Shown piece after piece: positions 35,047-45,137 of a DNA stretch of 64,000 nucleotides. The notes beneath the pieces were generated by a model that ran no database searches, was not told where the DNA came from, and saw only the letters and a list, made by a program, of their open reading frames with translations. Each line of letters starts with the position of its first letter. Position 1 is the stretch's first letter. Made by a program: the position numbers and the translations under genes. This DNA comes from PWQG01 sp050486205. GTDB lineage: Bacteria; Pseudomonadota; Gammaproteobacteria; Pseudomonadales; Pseudohongiellaceae. The stretch spans positions 67,180 to 131,179 of the forward strand of contig JBJHCW010000009.1 in NCBI GenBank assembly GCA_050486205.1, given 5' to 3'.

Positions 35047-36171
35047 ATGGCAACATCACCTCGCTTCGCACTGGTACTCTCGGGCGGCGGCGCACGCGCT
35101 GCCTATCAGGTTGGCGCTCTTCGCGGCGTTGCCATGGTGTTGCCCAAGAACGCGCCCAACCCCTTTCAGATCATCTCTGGCACTTCCGCCGGTGGGCTCA
35201 ACGCGGCATCACTGGCCACGCATGCCCAACGCTTTCGCACTGGCATCCGGGCGCTGGAATATGTCTGGGGCAATCTGGATTCGAGCCAGGTCTATCGTCT
35301 GGACTCCGCGGGGCTGATCAGCAGCGCATCGAACTGGGTGTTCTCATTCATGTCCAGCCGCAGCAAAGGCGGCGCGGTATCCCTGCTCAACAATGAGCCT
35401 CTGGAGGATCTGCTGTACAAGGTGCTCAAACTGGAGCGCATCCAGGCCAATCTGGATGCCGGTTATCTGGAATCGCTGAGCATCACTGCCTCGGACTATA
35501 CCAGCGGGGATTCGGTGTCTTTTTTCCAGACCCGGCGGGAGGCTCTGGACAACTGGCAGCGACCACACCGTACGGGCATGCGGACCAATATCGCCATCAA
35601 GCACCTGATGGCATCCACCGCCATCCCGACCCTGTTCCCTGCGGTAAAAATTGGCACAGACTATTTTGGTGACGGTGCCATCCGTCAACTGGCACCCCTG
35701 AGCCCGGCCATCCATCTGGGTGCCGACCGCATTCTGGCCATTGGTGTCAGTGGTAACCGCACCCGCCGTCCCGAACAGGATGAACAGGTCAGCCACCCTT
35801 CCCTGTCCCAGATCATAGGCCATGTGCTCAACAGCGCCTTTGTGGACACACTGGAAAGTGACATGGAGGTGTTGCGCCGCTATAACGCCATGTTGCCTCA
35901 CTGCAGCGTCGGACCTCAGCTGGGCATTCGCCATGTAGAGCTGCTGGAAATCACACCCAGTCTCGATCTGAACAGCATTGCTGCCGAATACAGTGAGCAA
36001 TTGCCACGCGCCTTGCGGCTGTTCATCAGGGACACCAATTCAAGCTCGCTGCTCAGCCTGTTGCTTTTTGAGAAAACCTATTGCGAGGCCTTGATCAAAC
36101 TGGGCATACGGGATGCGCTGGCCCAGCGCGAGCAGATCCGGGCGTTCTTTCGGGTGCCGGTCACGACGTGA
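35047..36171 (+). CDS. patatin-like phospholipase
   Basis: 374 residues. The oxyanion loop LSGGGARAAYQVGALRG lies near residue 11. The nucleophile motif GTSAGG is near residue 44 and the catalytic Asp is in GDGAIRQLAP. There is no signal peptide, so it is likely cytoplasmic or injected. The ATG at 35047 is preferred to a GTG at 35041. It is divergent from the 5'-nucleotidase and its end overlaps msrA by 11 bp. Confidence 0.92.
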   Translation: MATSPRFALVLSGGGARAAYQVGALRGVAMVLPKNAPNPFQIISGTSAGGLNAASLATHAQRFRTGIRALEYVWGNLDSSQVYRLDSAGLISSASNWVFSFMSSRSKGGAVSLLNNEPLEDLLYKVLKLERIQANLDAGYLESLSITASDYTSGDSVSFFQTRREALDNWQRPHRTGMRTNIAIKHLMASTAIPTLFPAVKIGTDYFGDGAIRQLAPLSPAIHLGADRILAIGVSGNRTRRPEQDEQVSHPSLSQIIGHVLNSAFVDTLESDMEVLRRYNAMLPHCSVGPQLGIRHVELLEITPSLDLNSIAAEYSEQLPRALRLFIRDTNSSSLLSLLLFEKTYCEALIKLGIRDALAQREQIRAFFRVPVTT

Positions 36172-36793
36172 ATTCGGCACCGGTGCCTTTCAGGGCACAA
36201 TAACCGTCTGGATTTCGCGCCAGATACTGCTGGTGGTATGCCTCGGCGTAATAGAACTCTCCCAGTGGCCGGATTTCCGTGGTGATTGCTCCCAGATTCC
36301 TGTCATCAAGGCTCTTCTGGTACAGCGCGCGGCTGGCCTCCGCAGCTTCACGCTGGCGCCCGTTGCGGGTGTAGATGGCTGAGCGGTACTGGGTGCCCCG
36401 GTCATTTCCCTGGCGCATACCCTGGGTCGGGTCATGGGATTCCCAGAACAGTTTCAGCAGTGCCTCAAGCTTCACTTTGGCGGGATCAAAAAACACCCGG
36501 ACCACCTCGGTATGGCCGGTGTCACCGGAACAGACCTCATCATAGGTCGGGTTCGGTGTCAGGCCGCCGGCATAACCCACGGCAGTCGAGTACACACCCG
36601 GTGTTTGCCAGAACAGACGCTCCGCGCCCCAGAAACAGCCCATGCCAAATATCACCTCTTCGATGCCCTCTGGCATCGGCGGTTTGATCGGGGTTGCGTT
36701 GACGACATGGACATCACCACTGTCTATTGGTGTCTGCCTGCCCGGTAACGCAGAATCGGCATCGGGCAGTGTTTCGCTGCGCTTGAACCACAT
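36161..36793 (-). CDS. msrA: peptide methionine sulfoxide reductase A
   Basis: 210 residues. GMGCFWGAERLFW carries the catalytic Cys, with TAVGYAGGLTPNPTYDEVCSGDTGHTEVV next to it. The C-terminal YHQQYLARNPDGYC adds the resolving Cys. It repairs the S-epimer of oxidised methionine. An N-terminal extension of about 40 residues precedes the core, as in proteobacterial long-form MsrA. It is divergent from argD. Confidence 0.96.
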   Translation of the reverse strand: MWFKRSETLPDADSALPGRQTPIDSGDVHVVNATPIKPPMPEGIEEVIFGMGCFWGAERLFWQTPGVYSTAVGYAGGLTPNPTYDEVCSGDTGHTEVVRVFFDPAKVKLEALLKLFWESHDPTQGMRQGNDRGTQYRSAIYTRNGRQREAAEASRALYQKSLDDRNLGAITTEIRPLGEFYYAEAYHQQYLARNPDGYCALKGTGAEFTS

Positions 36794-36882
36794 GATTTAA
36801 CCTCGCTGTCAATTGCCATAGAATACCACATCAGTCAGCCGGCAGCCGCCGTCACGCCCTCTGCCAGTAAAAGGAAAGGAAC

Positions 36883-38055
36883 ATGAGCAGCTCCCTGATG
36901 GCCAACTACGGCCGTCCCCAACTTGAGTTTGAACACGGCAAAGGCAGTTTCCTGTACACCGTTGATGGTCAGGCTTATCTGGACTTTGCCCAGGGCATAG
37001 CGGTCAACTGTCTGGGGCACTGCCATCCGGCGCTGGTGCGGGCGCTGCAGCAGCAATCGGAACGACTGTGGCACTGTTCGAACCTGTACCGTATTGGCCC
37101 GACCGAGAAGCTGGCCGGAATGCTCACCGCGCTGACTTTTGCGGACAGAGTGTTTTTCAGCAATTCGGGCACCGAGGCGGTAGAGGCCGGATTCAAGATC
37201 ATGCGACGTTACCATCACGATAACGGGCAAGCTGCGCGCAAACGCATAATTGCCATGTCGCAGTCATTTCATGGCCGCACCCTCGCGCCCGTGGCCGCCA
37301 GCGCCAACCCGGTACATACAGAGGGTTTTCTCAGCGGTGACAGTGCATTTGACCAGGTGCCCTTTGGCGACATCGACGCGCTGGCAGCCAGTATTACACA
37401 CGAGAGTGCCGGCATCATTCTTGAACCCGTTCAGGGTGAAGGCGGCATTCGGGTAGCGCCTCGTGACTACTTGCAGGCTGTGCGTGAACTGTGTGACGCA
37501 CACGGTATTCTGTTGATGTTTGATGAAGTACAATGCGGGTCGGGACGCAGCGGTTACCTGTTCGCCTATCAGGCCCTGGGTGTGACACCGGATCTGCTTG
37601 TGGCGGCCAAGGGGCTGGGCGGCGGTTTCCCGATCGGCGCCTGTCTCAGCACTGAAGCGGTGGCGGCGCCGATGGTTGCCGGCACACACGGCTCGACATT
37701 TGGCGGCAATCCGCTTGCCACTGCAGTCGCAACAGCCGTGATCGAGCAGGTATCAGACCCGGCATTCCTTCTACAGGTGAGACAGCGGTCCGATCAACTC
37801 CAGGCAGGACTGCATCAGGTGCTTGAGCGATATCCCTCAATCATCAGTGACATCAGCGGCATGGGCCTGATGATCGGGCTTCGCTGCAAGGTCAGCAACA
37901 CTGATCTGCTCCAGGCGTTAACCGAACGCCACATGCTGGCAGTCAAGGCTGGTGCGAACTCGATTCGACTGCTGCCGCCACTGAATGTGACAGAGCAGGA
38001 AGTCAACCAGGCGCTTGATATTATTGACCGGAGTTGTCAGGCATTGAAGGGTTGA
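36883..38055 (+). CDS. argD: acetylornithine aminotransferase
   Basis: 390 residues of the class III PLP aminotransferases. FFSNSGTEAVEAGFKI binds PLP phosphate. LMFDEVQCGSGRSG holds the Asp and Gln of the ring-stacking loop, and AAKGLGGGFPIGA carries the PLP Lys. The length and the GDIDALAASI-type central region match ArgD, active in arginine and possibly lysine synthesis. A good AAAGGAAAGGAAC site precedes the ATG. Related ornithine or succinylornithine aminotransferases cannot be fully excluded. Confidence 0.9.
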   Translation: MSSSLMANYGRPQLEFEHGKGSFLYTVDGQAYLDFAQGIAVNCLGHCHPALVRALQQQSERLWHCSNLYRIGPTEKLAGMLTALTFADRVFFSNSGTEAVEAGFKIMRRYHHDNGQAARKRIIAMSQSFHGRTLAPVAASANPVHTEGFLSGDSAFDQVPFGDIDALAASITHESAGIILEPVQGEGGIRVAPRDYLQAVRELCDAHGILLMFDEVQCGSGRSGYLFAYQALGVTPDLLVAAKGLGGGFPIGACLSTEAVAAPMVAGTHGSTFGGNPLATAVATAVIEQVSDPAFLLQVRQRSDQLQAGLHQVLERYPSIISDISGMGLMIGLRCKVSNTDLLQALTERHMLAVKAGANSIRLLPPLNVTEQEVNQALDIIDRSCQALKG

Positions 38056-38144
38056 ACATTGGTACCATACTGACAGGCGTTGTCCACAGGTCGCGGTCGT
38101 GAGCAACTCATTCACAAAGGATTGACAGGCGACCATCAGGGAAA

Positions 38145-40585
38145 ATGAACATAATTACAACACCACAGAGCGAATCGGCTGAGGATACCGCCCGACAATT
38201 GCTCGATCTGATCGCTCAGTGTGCTGACTACTACTGGAAGGAAGACGCCAGGGGCGTCTGCCATCAGCTACGTTCTCACCCATCATTCTGCCGGGATGTG
38301 CTGGGTGTACGCCATCACGACAGGACACTTGCCGACGCCGGACTCCAGCCGGTCGATGAAGACGACAATCTGACGCGATACCGACAAGCCCGATCGGCCC
38401 GTGAAGCGTTTCACAACATCACTTTCTGTCTGACAACCTCTGGCGGCAACTACTATTACTCCATCAGTGGAACGCCGCTTCTGGACTCAGAAGGCCGCTT
38501 CGGTGGTTATCATTGCGCCGCCATTGATATCAGTGAACGTCGTGATACCGAGTCCGGCCTCAAGCGGTTTCGTATTGCCATGGACATGTCCATGGACATG
38601 ATCTATCTCGTGGATCGTGAAACCCTGCGTTTCATAGACGTCAATCAGACCGCCTGCGAGGCAGTGGGTCGACCCCGGGAAGAAATGTTGCAAGTCGGGC
38701 CGGCAGAGCTGCTCGACATTCCGGAAGCCGAGCTTGTCGAGCGCTACGATCACCTCATCCAGCAAGGCAGCAGCAGCCGCATGGAACGTGAAGTGGAATT
38801 TGTCCCGGGTACCCTGTCGGTCATCGAGGTATACAGCCGTGCCACGATCATAGACGGACGCTGGACAATTGTGGGCATGAGTCGTGACATCACCGAACGA
38901 AGGCGTGGAGAGGCGCAGCTCAGGGAAAGCGAAGCACGATTCCGCAGCCTGACCAGCCTGGGTTCGGATTTCTACTGGCAGCAGGACACAGAGTTCCGGT
39001 TCACCGAGTACGAGGGGCGTGTTGTCGGGGACACAAACAGACGTGCCATCGCGTCAATGAAAGGCCGGCACTTGGAGTCGAGCCGGATACGGTAAGCTGG
39101 GAGCGATTACGGGCGATTCTGAAGCGCGCGGAAACTTTCAGGGATTTTGAATTCATATTTACCAACGAGGACGGGCAACTTTATCACTTCGCACTGAGTG
39201 GTGAGCCAATTTTTGACAGTAAAGGAACGTTTCGCGGCTACCGCGGCATTTCCCGGGATATTTCCGACAGAAAACGCATCGCAGATCGCCTCAAATACAT
39301 GGTGAATCACGACAGTCTCACCGGTCTACCCAACCGCTCCATGTTCCAGCAGGTTCTTGGCGACGTGATCAAACGCGCCCAGCGCTACCCTGAGGACGGG
39401 TTTGCCGTCATGTTCATCGATCTGGACCGATTCAAATCGGTTAATGACACTTACGGCCATCATACCGGGGACACACTTCTGAAGCTGGTTGCGGATCGCC
39501 TGCGGGGGGCCCTGCGGGAGAGTGATCTGGTGGCTCGCCTGGGTGGTGACGAGTTTGTTGTCCTGCTGAACCGGATTACGGAGCAGGAAGACGCCCGGGT
39601 CGTGGCCAATAATATTCTGGCCCTGTTTTCTGAAACCTTGTACATCGATGAGCAGGGATGCGACATCAGCGCCAGTATAGGCATAAGCCTGTTCGGTGTT
39701 GACGCAGACACCGAATCGGCATTGATGAAACATGCCGATGCGGCCATGTATGTGGCCAAGGATGAGGGCAGGAACAATGCGCAGTTCTATGCCGAAGACA
39801 TCCATCAGCGCATCAGTGAGAAGGTGTCACTCGAACGGCATCTGCGTGGTGCACTGGATCGCGATGAGCTGGAAATTCATTACCAGGCGGTGCTCGATAC
39901 CGTGGATGATTCCATCATTGGCGTGGAAGCACTGTTGCGATGGAACAGCCCCGCTCTGGGCGAGGTTTCACCTGAACGCTTCATACCGGTGGCCGAAGAA
40001 ACCGGGATGATTCTGGGCATTGGCGACTGGGTTATCCGCAACGCGGCACGCCAGGTTGTCCAATGGCAACAGGCCGGTATCGGGCCACTGAAGCTTGCAG
40101 TCAACCTGTCTGCCCGCCAGTTCAATGACAAAGCGCTTGCCGAGCGTGTGCAGGAAGTGTTGCAGGAAACCGGATTGCACCCCTCGCAACTGGAGCTCGA
40201 AATAACTGAAAGCACCATGATGCATAACCCCAGGCGAACCACTGCCCTGATGTCCAGTATGCGCGAGCTGGGCGTGCGGTTTGCACTGGACGACTTTGGC
40301 ACTGGCTACTCATCAATGAACCAGCTTAAATCCTATCCGCTTGAAACGCTGAAAGTGGATCGCACTTTTGTCTCCGGACTGGAAGGCAGCGCCAGCGATC
40401 AGGCCATATGCCGTGCAATCATCTCGCTGGGGCAAACCCTGGGCATGCAGATTGTGGCTGAAGGCGTGGAGACTGCCGAACAGCAGGCATTCCTGCGTCA
40501 ACACAAGTGTGAGTTCGTTCAGGGTTTCCTGTTTCACCGGCCGCAAGCGGCCAATGACTTTGAACAGTTCTATCGCTCACGTTGA
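38145..40585 (+). pseudogene. PAS-PAS-PAS-GGDEF-EAL c-di-GMP enzyme, frameshifted
   Basis: One gene in two frames. 38145-39095 encodes two PAS units and the start of a third. Continuing in another frame from about 39065, the third PAS (through RGYRGISRDISDRKRIADRL) runs into LVARLGGDEFVVLL and then GVEALLRWN, NLSARQF and DDFGTGYSSMNQLK. Both catalytic signatures (GGDEF, EAL) are intact, so the protein would make or break c-di-GMP in response to a PAS signal. The total of 2441 bp is one base short of a whole number of codons. The break at about 39060-39070 is a recent mutation or a base-call error. Confidence 0.85.
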
Positions 40586-40660
40586 CACGACTGGCACTCA
40601 AGATTCTGTCCCCATTGCCGTTATCCTTGTCAGTATTCATCTTTCTGTGCAGGAGACACA

Positions 40661-42262
40661 ATGAGCAGTAGTCAGACCAGAAGTCACAGCAAGAGCCATA
40701 GCGCCGGCCATGCCAACAGTCAGGGCAATCGGCGTCAGTTCGCAACCACGGAGCGACTGGTTTCCACCACCAATAAAGGCGGACGGATTCTGTATGCAAA
40801 TGACTCGTTCGTTGACGTGTCAGGTTTTCAACGCGATGAACTGGTTGGCTCACCGCACAGTATTGTGCGGCATCCGGATATGCCCAAAGCGGCATTCAAG
40901 AGCCTCTGGGACACCATCAAGCAGGGAAAGCCATGGATGGGGCTGGTCAAGAATCGTGTCAAGAACGGTGACTACTACTGGGTAGACGCCTACATCACCC
41001 CAGTGATGGACAATGGTGAAATGATCGGCTTTCAGTCGGTACGTATAGCGCCGGATGAGGCAGCCGTCACACGCGCCGAACGCGTTTACCAGCGTCTGAA
41101 CACCGGTGCTTCGGGTTTGTTACCTGCCCTGTCCTGGCAGCATCAACTGCTTGCCCTGGTGGCCAGCACCGTGCTGCTGGTTTTCCTGATTCTGGGCACG
41201 AGCATTGTGTCCCCTTCGATCAGCCTCCCCCTGGCCCTGCTTGTCGCCGCGGGCGGCTTTGCTGCCACCTGGTGGCTGTCCGGGCAATGGACGCCGGTGA
41301 TTCGGCAATGCCAGGCTTATTTCGATGACGAACTTGCTCGCGAGATCTACACCGGGCGTCGCGACGAAATCGGCACAGTTTCTCTGGCGATCAAGGCGAT
41401 GAAGTCGCGCAACACCACAGTATTGACACGTGTGCAGGAGTCCACCGCGGCGCTTGACAGCCTGTCGCAGCAGGCAAGTGATGCTGTGACCAGAACCAAC
41501 GCTGCCATCAATCTGCAACAGACCGAAATCGGGTCGGTATCCTCAGCGGTCACCGAGATGTCCAGTGCCATTACCGAGGTATCATCCAATACCGTGAAAA
41601 CCTCCTCTGCCGCCGAAGACGCCGACCGCAGCGTGGACGATGGACACCAGTCAATCCAGGAGAGCCTCACGGCAACCAGTCAGCTGGCCAGCTATATTGA
41701 TGAAGTCACCGGTCTTATCGACCGACTGGGAGAAGACAGCACGGCAATCGGCTCGGTCATTGATGTGATCAACGGCATTGCTGAACAGACCAACCTGCTG
41801 GCCCTGAACGCGGCAATCGAGGCCGCACGTGCAGGTGAGCAGGGTCGCGGTTTTGCCGTGGTGGCCGACGAAGTGCGTACCCTGGCGAAACGGACACAGG
41901 ACTCTACCATCAAGATCAAGGACATCGTGTCGAGAATCCAGGACAGCACCCGCGTTTGTGTGGATTCCATGGAGACCGCACAGGAAAAGGCGCAGCAATG
42001 TGTCAGCTATAACCAGAAAGCCGGTGGCTCCTATACCCTGATCAGCCAGGCCGTGTCGGAAATACGCAACATGACCATCCAGGTGGCAACAGCCGTAGAG
42101 GAGCAAAGCGCTGTGGCTGAGGAGGTCAACAGAAACATTGTCAACATCCAGACCCAGTCCGAAGATACAGCGCGCGCCTCAGAGCTCACTGCCGTAACCA
42201 GTGAGCAGCTGAGCAAAAACATTCAGCAGACCCGTCAGATGATCCGCCAGTTCAGCGAGTAA
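40661..42262 (+). CDS. Aer-type methyl-accepting chemotaxis protein
   Basis: 533 residues. A PAS domain (about 30-140, with VDVSGFQRDELVGSPHSIVRHPDMP) senses redox state via FAD in Aer. Two membrane segments (about 163-210) and a HAMP-like region follow. The receptor signalling domain has the invariant tip GIAEQTNLLALNAAIEAARAGEQGRGFAVVADEVR. It signals to CheA/CheW, none of which are nearby. The N-terminus is Ser/His-rich. It follows the broken GGDEF-EAL gene by 75 bp. Confidence 0.92.
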   Translation: MSSSQTRSHSKSHSAGHANSQGNRRQFATTERLVSTTNKGGRILYANDSFVDVSGFQRDELVGSPHSIVRHPDMPKAAFKSLWDTIKQGKPWMGLVKNRVKNGDYYWVDAYITPVMDNGEMIGFQSVRIAPDEAAVTRAERVYQRLNTGASGLLPALSWQHQLLALVASTVLLVFLILGTSIVSPSISLPLALLVAAGGFAATWWLSGQWTPVIRQCQAYFDDELAREIYTGRRDEIGTVSLAIKAMKSRNTTVLTRVQESTAALDSLSQQASDAVTRTNAAINLQQTEIGSVSSAVTEMSSAITEVSSNTVKTSSAAEDADRSVDDGHQSIQESLTATSQLASYIDEVTGLIDRLGEDSTAIGSVIDVINGIAEQTNLLALNAAIEAARAGEQGRGFAVVADEVRTLAKRTQDSTIKIKDIVSRIQDSTRVCVDSMETAQEKAQQCVSYNQKAGGSYTLISQAVSEIRNMTIQVATAVEEQSAVAEEVNRNIVNIQTQSEDTARASELTAVTSEQLSKNIQQTRQMIRQFSE

Positions 42263-42280
42263 GCCCTTGTGGTGAGTTGA

Positions 42281-42318
42281 TGTGAATCGGTTCAGTAATG
42301 GTTTAGAATCGATTCACA
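42281..42318. promoter_or_regulatory. palindromic candidate operator upstream of the liu operon
   Basis: TGTGAATCG (42281-42289) and CGATTCACA (42310-42318) form a perfect 9-bp inverted repeat with a 20-bp spacer. The right arm also carries the palindrome GAATCGATTC. A loose TTGATG at 42277 and TTTAGA at 42302 are spaced 19 bp apart, as in MerR-family promoters. This is pattern only. It ends 30 bp before the liuA start and is the only evident control region for the six-gene operon. Confidence 0.5.
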
Positions 42319-42347
42319 AACCAACAATACCCAAAAGGCGCAGGCAC

Positions 42348-43514
42348 ATGCTTTACGCTCCGCTGGATTTCGATCTGGACGAAACACTGGTCATGCTGCG
42401 TGACCAGGTCCATCAGTTTGCTTCCAGGATCATTGCTCCCCGCGCAGCGGACATCGACCGCAGCAATGAGTTTCCCGCCGACATCTGGACAAAAATGGGT
42501 GACCTGGGATTGCTGGGTCTCACCGTGGACGAATCCCTGGGCGGCAGCGGGCTCGGTTACCTGGCCCACGTCATAGCGGTAGAGGAAATCAGCCGCGCCT
42601 CGGCCAGCGTCGGACTCAGCTACGGCGCGCACTCCAATCTGTGTGTCAATCAGATTTTCCGTAACGGCACCCCGATGCAGCAGCAGAAGTACCTGCCCCG
42701 CCTGATCAGTGGTGAACATGTCGGGGCGCTGGCAATGAGTGAGCACAGTGCCGGTTCCGATGTGGTCAGCATGAAGCTGCAGGCCAGCAAGACCGACGAC
42801 GGTTATCGGCTGAACGGCAGCAAGATGTGGATCACCAATGGCCCCGATGCCAATGTGTTTGTCATCTACGCCAAAACCGATCCAAAGGCCGGCTCCGCAG
42901 GCATCACCGCGTTCATTGTTGACGGTGACAGCCCGGGGTTTTCCCGATCCCCGAAACTGGACAAACTGGGCATGCGCGGCTCCAACACCTGCGAGCTGGT
43001 GTTCGACGATGTCCATGTGCCTGCCGGGAATATTCTCGGTCAGGAGCATGCCGGCGTGCGCGTGCTCATGAGTGGGCTGGATTACGAGCGTGTGGTGTTG
43101 GCCGGTGGCCCGCTGGGCATCATGCAGGCCTGTCTTGATGAAGTACTGCCTTACGTTCATGCCCGCAAGCAGTTTGATACCCCGATTGGCCAGTTCCAGT
43201 TGATACAGGGCAAACTGGCAGATATGTATACCCGCCTCAGTGCCTGTCGTGCCTATGTGTATACGGTTGCCCGTGCCTGCGACAAAGGTCGCACCACGCG
43301 CAAGGACGCCGCCGGCGCAATCCTTCTGGCCTCCGAAACTGCCACACAACTGGCCCTGGACGCCATCCAGATCCTTGGTGGTAACGGTTATATCAATGAG
43401 TATCCGGTCGGACGCCTGTTGCGTGATGCCAAACTCTACGAAATTGGTGCAGGCACCCAGGAAATACGCCGGATGTTGATCGGGCGTGAACTGTTCAATG
43501 AGAGCGGTGCCTGA
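42348..43514 (+). CDS. liuA: isovaleryl-CoA dehydrogenase
   Basis: 388 residues of the acyl-CoA dehydrogenase family. SEHSAGSDVVSMKLQA and KMWITNGPDANVFVIYAKTD are the FAD-site motifs. DYERVVLAGGPLGIMQAC carries a Glu at the position of the isovaleryl-CoA dehydrogenase catalytic base. IGAGTQEIRRMLIGREL ends the chain. It oxidises isovaleryl-CoA to 3-methylcrotonyl-CoA. The start at 42348 (MLYAPLDFDLDETL) fits the family; an earlier start at 42282 would overlap the palindrome. First gene of the liu operon. Confidence 0.93.
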   Translation: MLYAPLDFDLDETLVMLRDQVHQFASRIIAPRAADIDRSNEFPADIWTKMGDLGLLGLTVDESLGGSGLGYLAHVIAVEEISRASASVGLSYGAHSNLCVNQIFRNGTPMQQQKYLPRLISGEHVGALAMSEHSAGSDVVSMKLQASKTDDGYRLNGSKMWITNGPDANVFVIYAKTDPKAGSAGITAFIVDGDSPGFSRSPKLDKLGMRGSNTCELVFDDVHVPAGNILGQEHAGVRVLMSGLDYERVVLAGGPLGIMQACLDEVLPYVHARKQFDTPIGQFQLIQGKLADMYTRLSACRAYVYTVARACDKGRTTRKDAAGAILLASETATQLALDAIQILGGNGYINEYPVGRLLRDAKLYEIGAGTQEIRRMLIGRELFNESGA

Positions 43515-43516
43515 TC

Positions 43517-45118
43517 ATGAGCATACTGGGCACAGCCATAGATACGGGCAGTGAGGACTTTCGCCAGAATCACGCGCATCACCGCAAGCTGCGTGATGAG
43601 CTGCTGGCGCTGACAGGCGAGCTGGCTCTGGGCGGCGGTGAGTCGGCGCGGGAAAAACACACCAGTCGTGGCAAGCTGCTTCCGCGCGAGCGGGTTGAGG
43701 CACTGCTGGACACCGGTGCGCCGTTTCTTGAATTCTCCCAATTGGCCGCACACTCGGTTTACGATGATCAGATTCCCGGTGCCGGCATCATTACCGGCAT
43801 GGGCCTGGTGTCCGGGCAGCTGTGTGTCATCGTTGCCAACGATGCAACTGTCAAAGGTGGAACCTACTACCCACTGACGGTCAAGAAACACCTTCGGGCG
43901 CAACAGATTGCTGCCGAAAATCACCTGCCCTGCATTTATCTGGTTGACTCCGGTGGTGCCAACCTGCCCCACCAGGCGGAGGTGTTCCCCGACCGCGAGC
44001 ATTTCGGCCGCATCTTCTACAACCAGGCCAATATGTCCGCTCGCAATATCCCGCAGATTGCTGCAGTCATGGGCTCCTGTACCGCGGGCGGCGCCTATGT
44101 GCCAGCCATGGCCGATGAGTCGATCATTGTGCGTAACCAGGGCACAATTTTTCTTGGCGGCCCGCCGCTGGTAAAAGCCGCCACCGGTGAAGTGGTCAGT
44201 GCCGAGGACCTGGGCGGCGGCGATGTGCATGCACGCCTGTCGGGTGTGGCTGATCAGCTGGCGGAAAACGATGCTCATGCGCTGGCATTGATCCGGCGCA
44301 GCATCGCGAACCTGGGGCGTGACGCAGTGGCCTTTGGTAATGGCGCCGCGCCACTTTACGACAGCGATGAAATCTACGGCATTGTGCCGCGTGATGTCAG
44401 ACAACCTTTTGACATACGCGAGATCATTGCGCGGGTGGTAGACGGTTCTGAATTTGATGAATTCAAACCCCTGTACGGCAGCACACTGGTGTGTGGCTTT
44501 GCCCGCCTGTATGGCCGCACGGTGGGTATTATTGCCAACAACGGTATCCTGTTCTCGGAAAGTGCAATGAAAGGCGCCCACTTCATCCAGTTATGTTGTC
44601 AGCGCGGCATTCCCCTGATCTTCCTGCAGAATATCACCGGATTCATGGTTGGCAAAAAGTACGAACAGGAGGGTATCGCCAAACACGGCGCCAAATTGGT
44701 CAATGCCGTGGCCACTGCTAACGTGCCACGTATCACTGCACTTGTTGGCGGCAGTTTTGGCGCCGGCAATTACGGCATGAGCGGACGCGCCTATGATCCA
44801 CGGTTTCTGTGGAGCTGGCCCAATTCACGCGTATCGGTCATGGGTGGCCCCCAGGCAGCCGGTGTCATGGCACAGATACGTGGCGAGGCGCTTGAGAAGC
44901 AGGGAAAATCCTGGACCGACATTGAGATCAACGCATTCAAGGCGCCAATCGAGGAAAAATACGAAAAGGAAGGACACCCGTACTATGCCAGCGCACGTCT
45001 GTGGGATGATGGCATCATTGACCCAGCCCAGACCCGCGAAGTACTGGCCATGTCCTTGTTTGCAACAGCACATGCCCCGGCAGAACCGCCACCGCAGTTC
45101 GGTGTGTTTCGCATGTGA
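43517..45118 (+). CDS. liuB: 3-methylcrotonyl-CoA carboxylase, carboxyltransferase subunit
   Basis: 533 residues with both carboxyltransferase half-domains. LVDSGGANLPHQAEVFPD and GSCTAGGAYVPAMADESI lie in the first. The second has NITGFMVGKKYEQEGIAKHGAKLVNAV and GGSFGAGNYGMSGRAYDPRF. It moves carboxyl from biotin on LiuD to methylcrotonyl-CoA. It starts 2 bp after liuA and precedes liuC by 19 bp. Confidence 0.95.
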   Translation: MSILGTAIDTGSEDFRQNHAHHRKLRDELLALTGELALGGGESAREKHTSRGKLLPRERVEALLDTGAPFLEFSQLAAHSVYDDQIPGAGIITGMGLVSGQLCVIVANDATVKGGTYYPLTVKKHLRAQQIAAENHLPCIYLVDSGGANLPHQAEVFPDREHFGRIFYNQANMSARNIPQIAAVMGSCTAGGAYVPAMADESIIVRNQGTIFLGGPPLVKAATGEVVSAEDLGGGDVHARLSGVADQLAENDAHALALIRRSIANLGRDAVAFGNGAAPLYDSDEIYGIVPRDVRQPFDIREIIARVVDGSEFDEFKPLYGSTLVCGFARLYGRTVGIIANNGILFSESAMKGAHFIQLCCQRGIPLIFLQNITGFMVGKKYEQEGIAKHGAKLVNAVATANVPRITALVGGSFGAGNYGMSGRAYDPRFLWSWPNSRVSVMGGPQAAGVMAQIRGEALEKQGKSWTDIEINAFKAPIEEKYEKEGHPYYASARLWDDGIIDPAQTREVLAMSLFATAHAPAEPPPQFGVFRM

Positions 45119-45137
45119 CCACAGGGAGGCATCCATC

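Noticed and set aside
42303..43349. Long open frame on the minus strand opposite liuA (348 codons)
   Set aside because: Antisense shadow of a well-conserved acyl-CoA dehydrogenase. Its translation shows no family motif.
43436..44581. Long minus-strand open frame opposite liuB
   Set aside because: Shadow of the carboxyltransferase gene; no recognisable domain or ribosome binding site.
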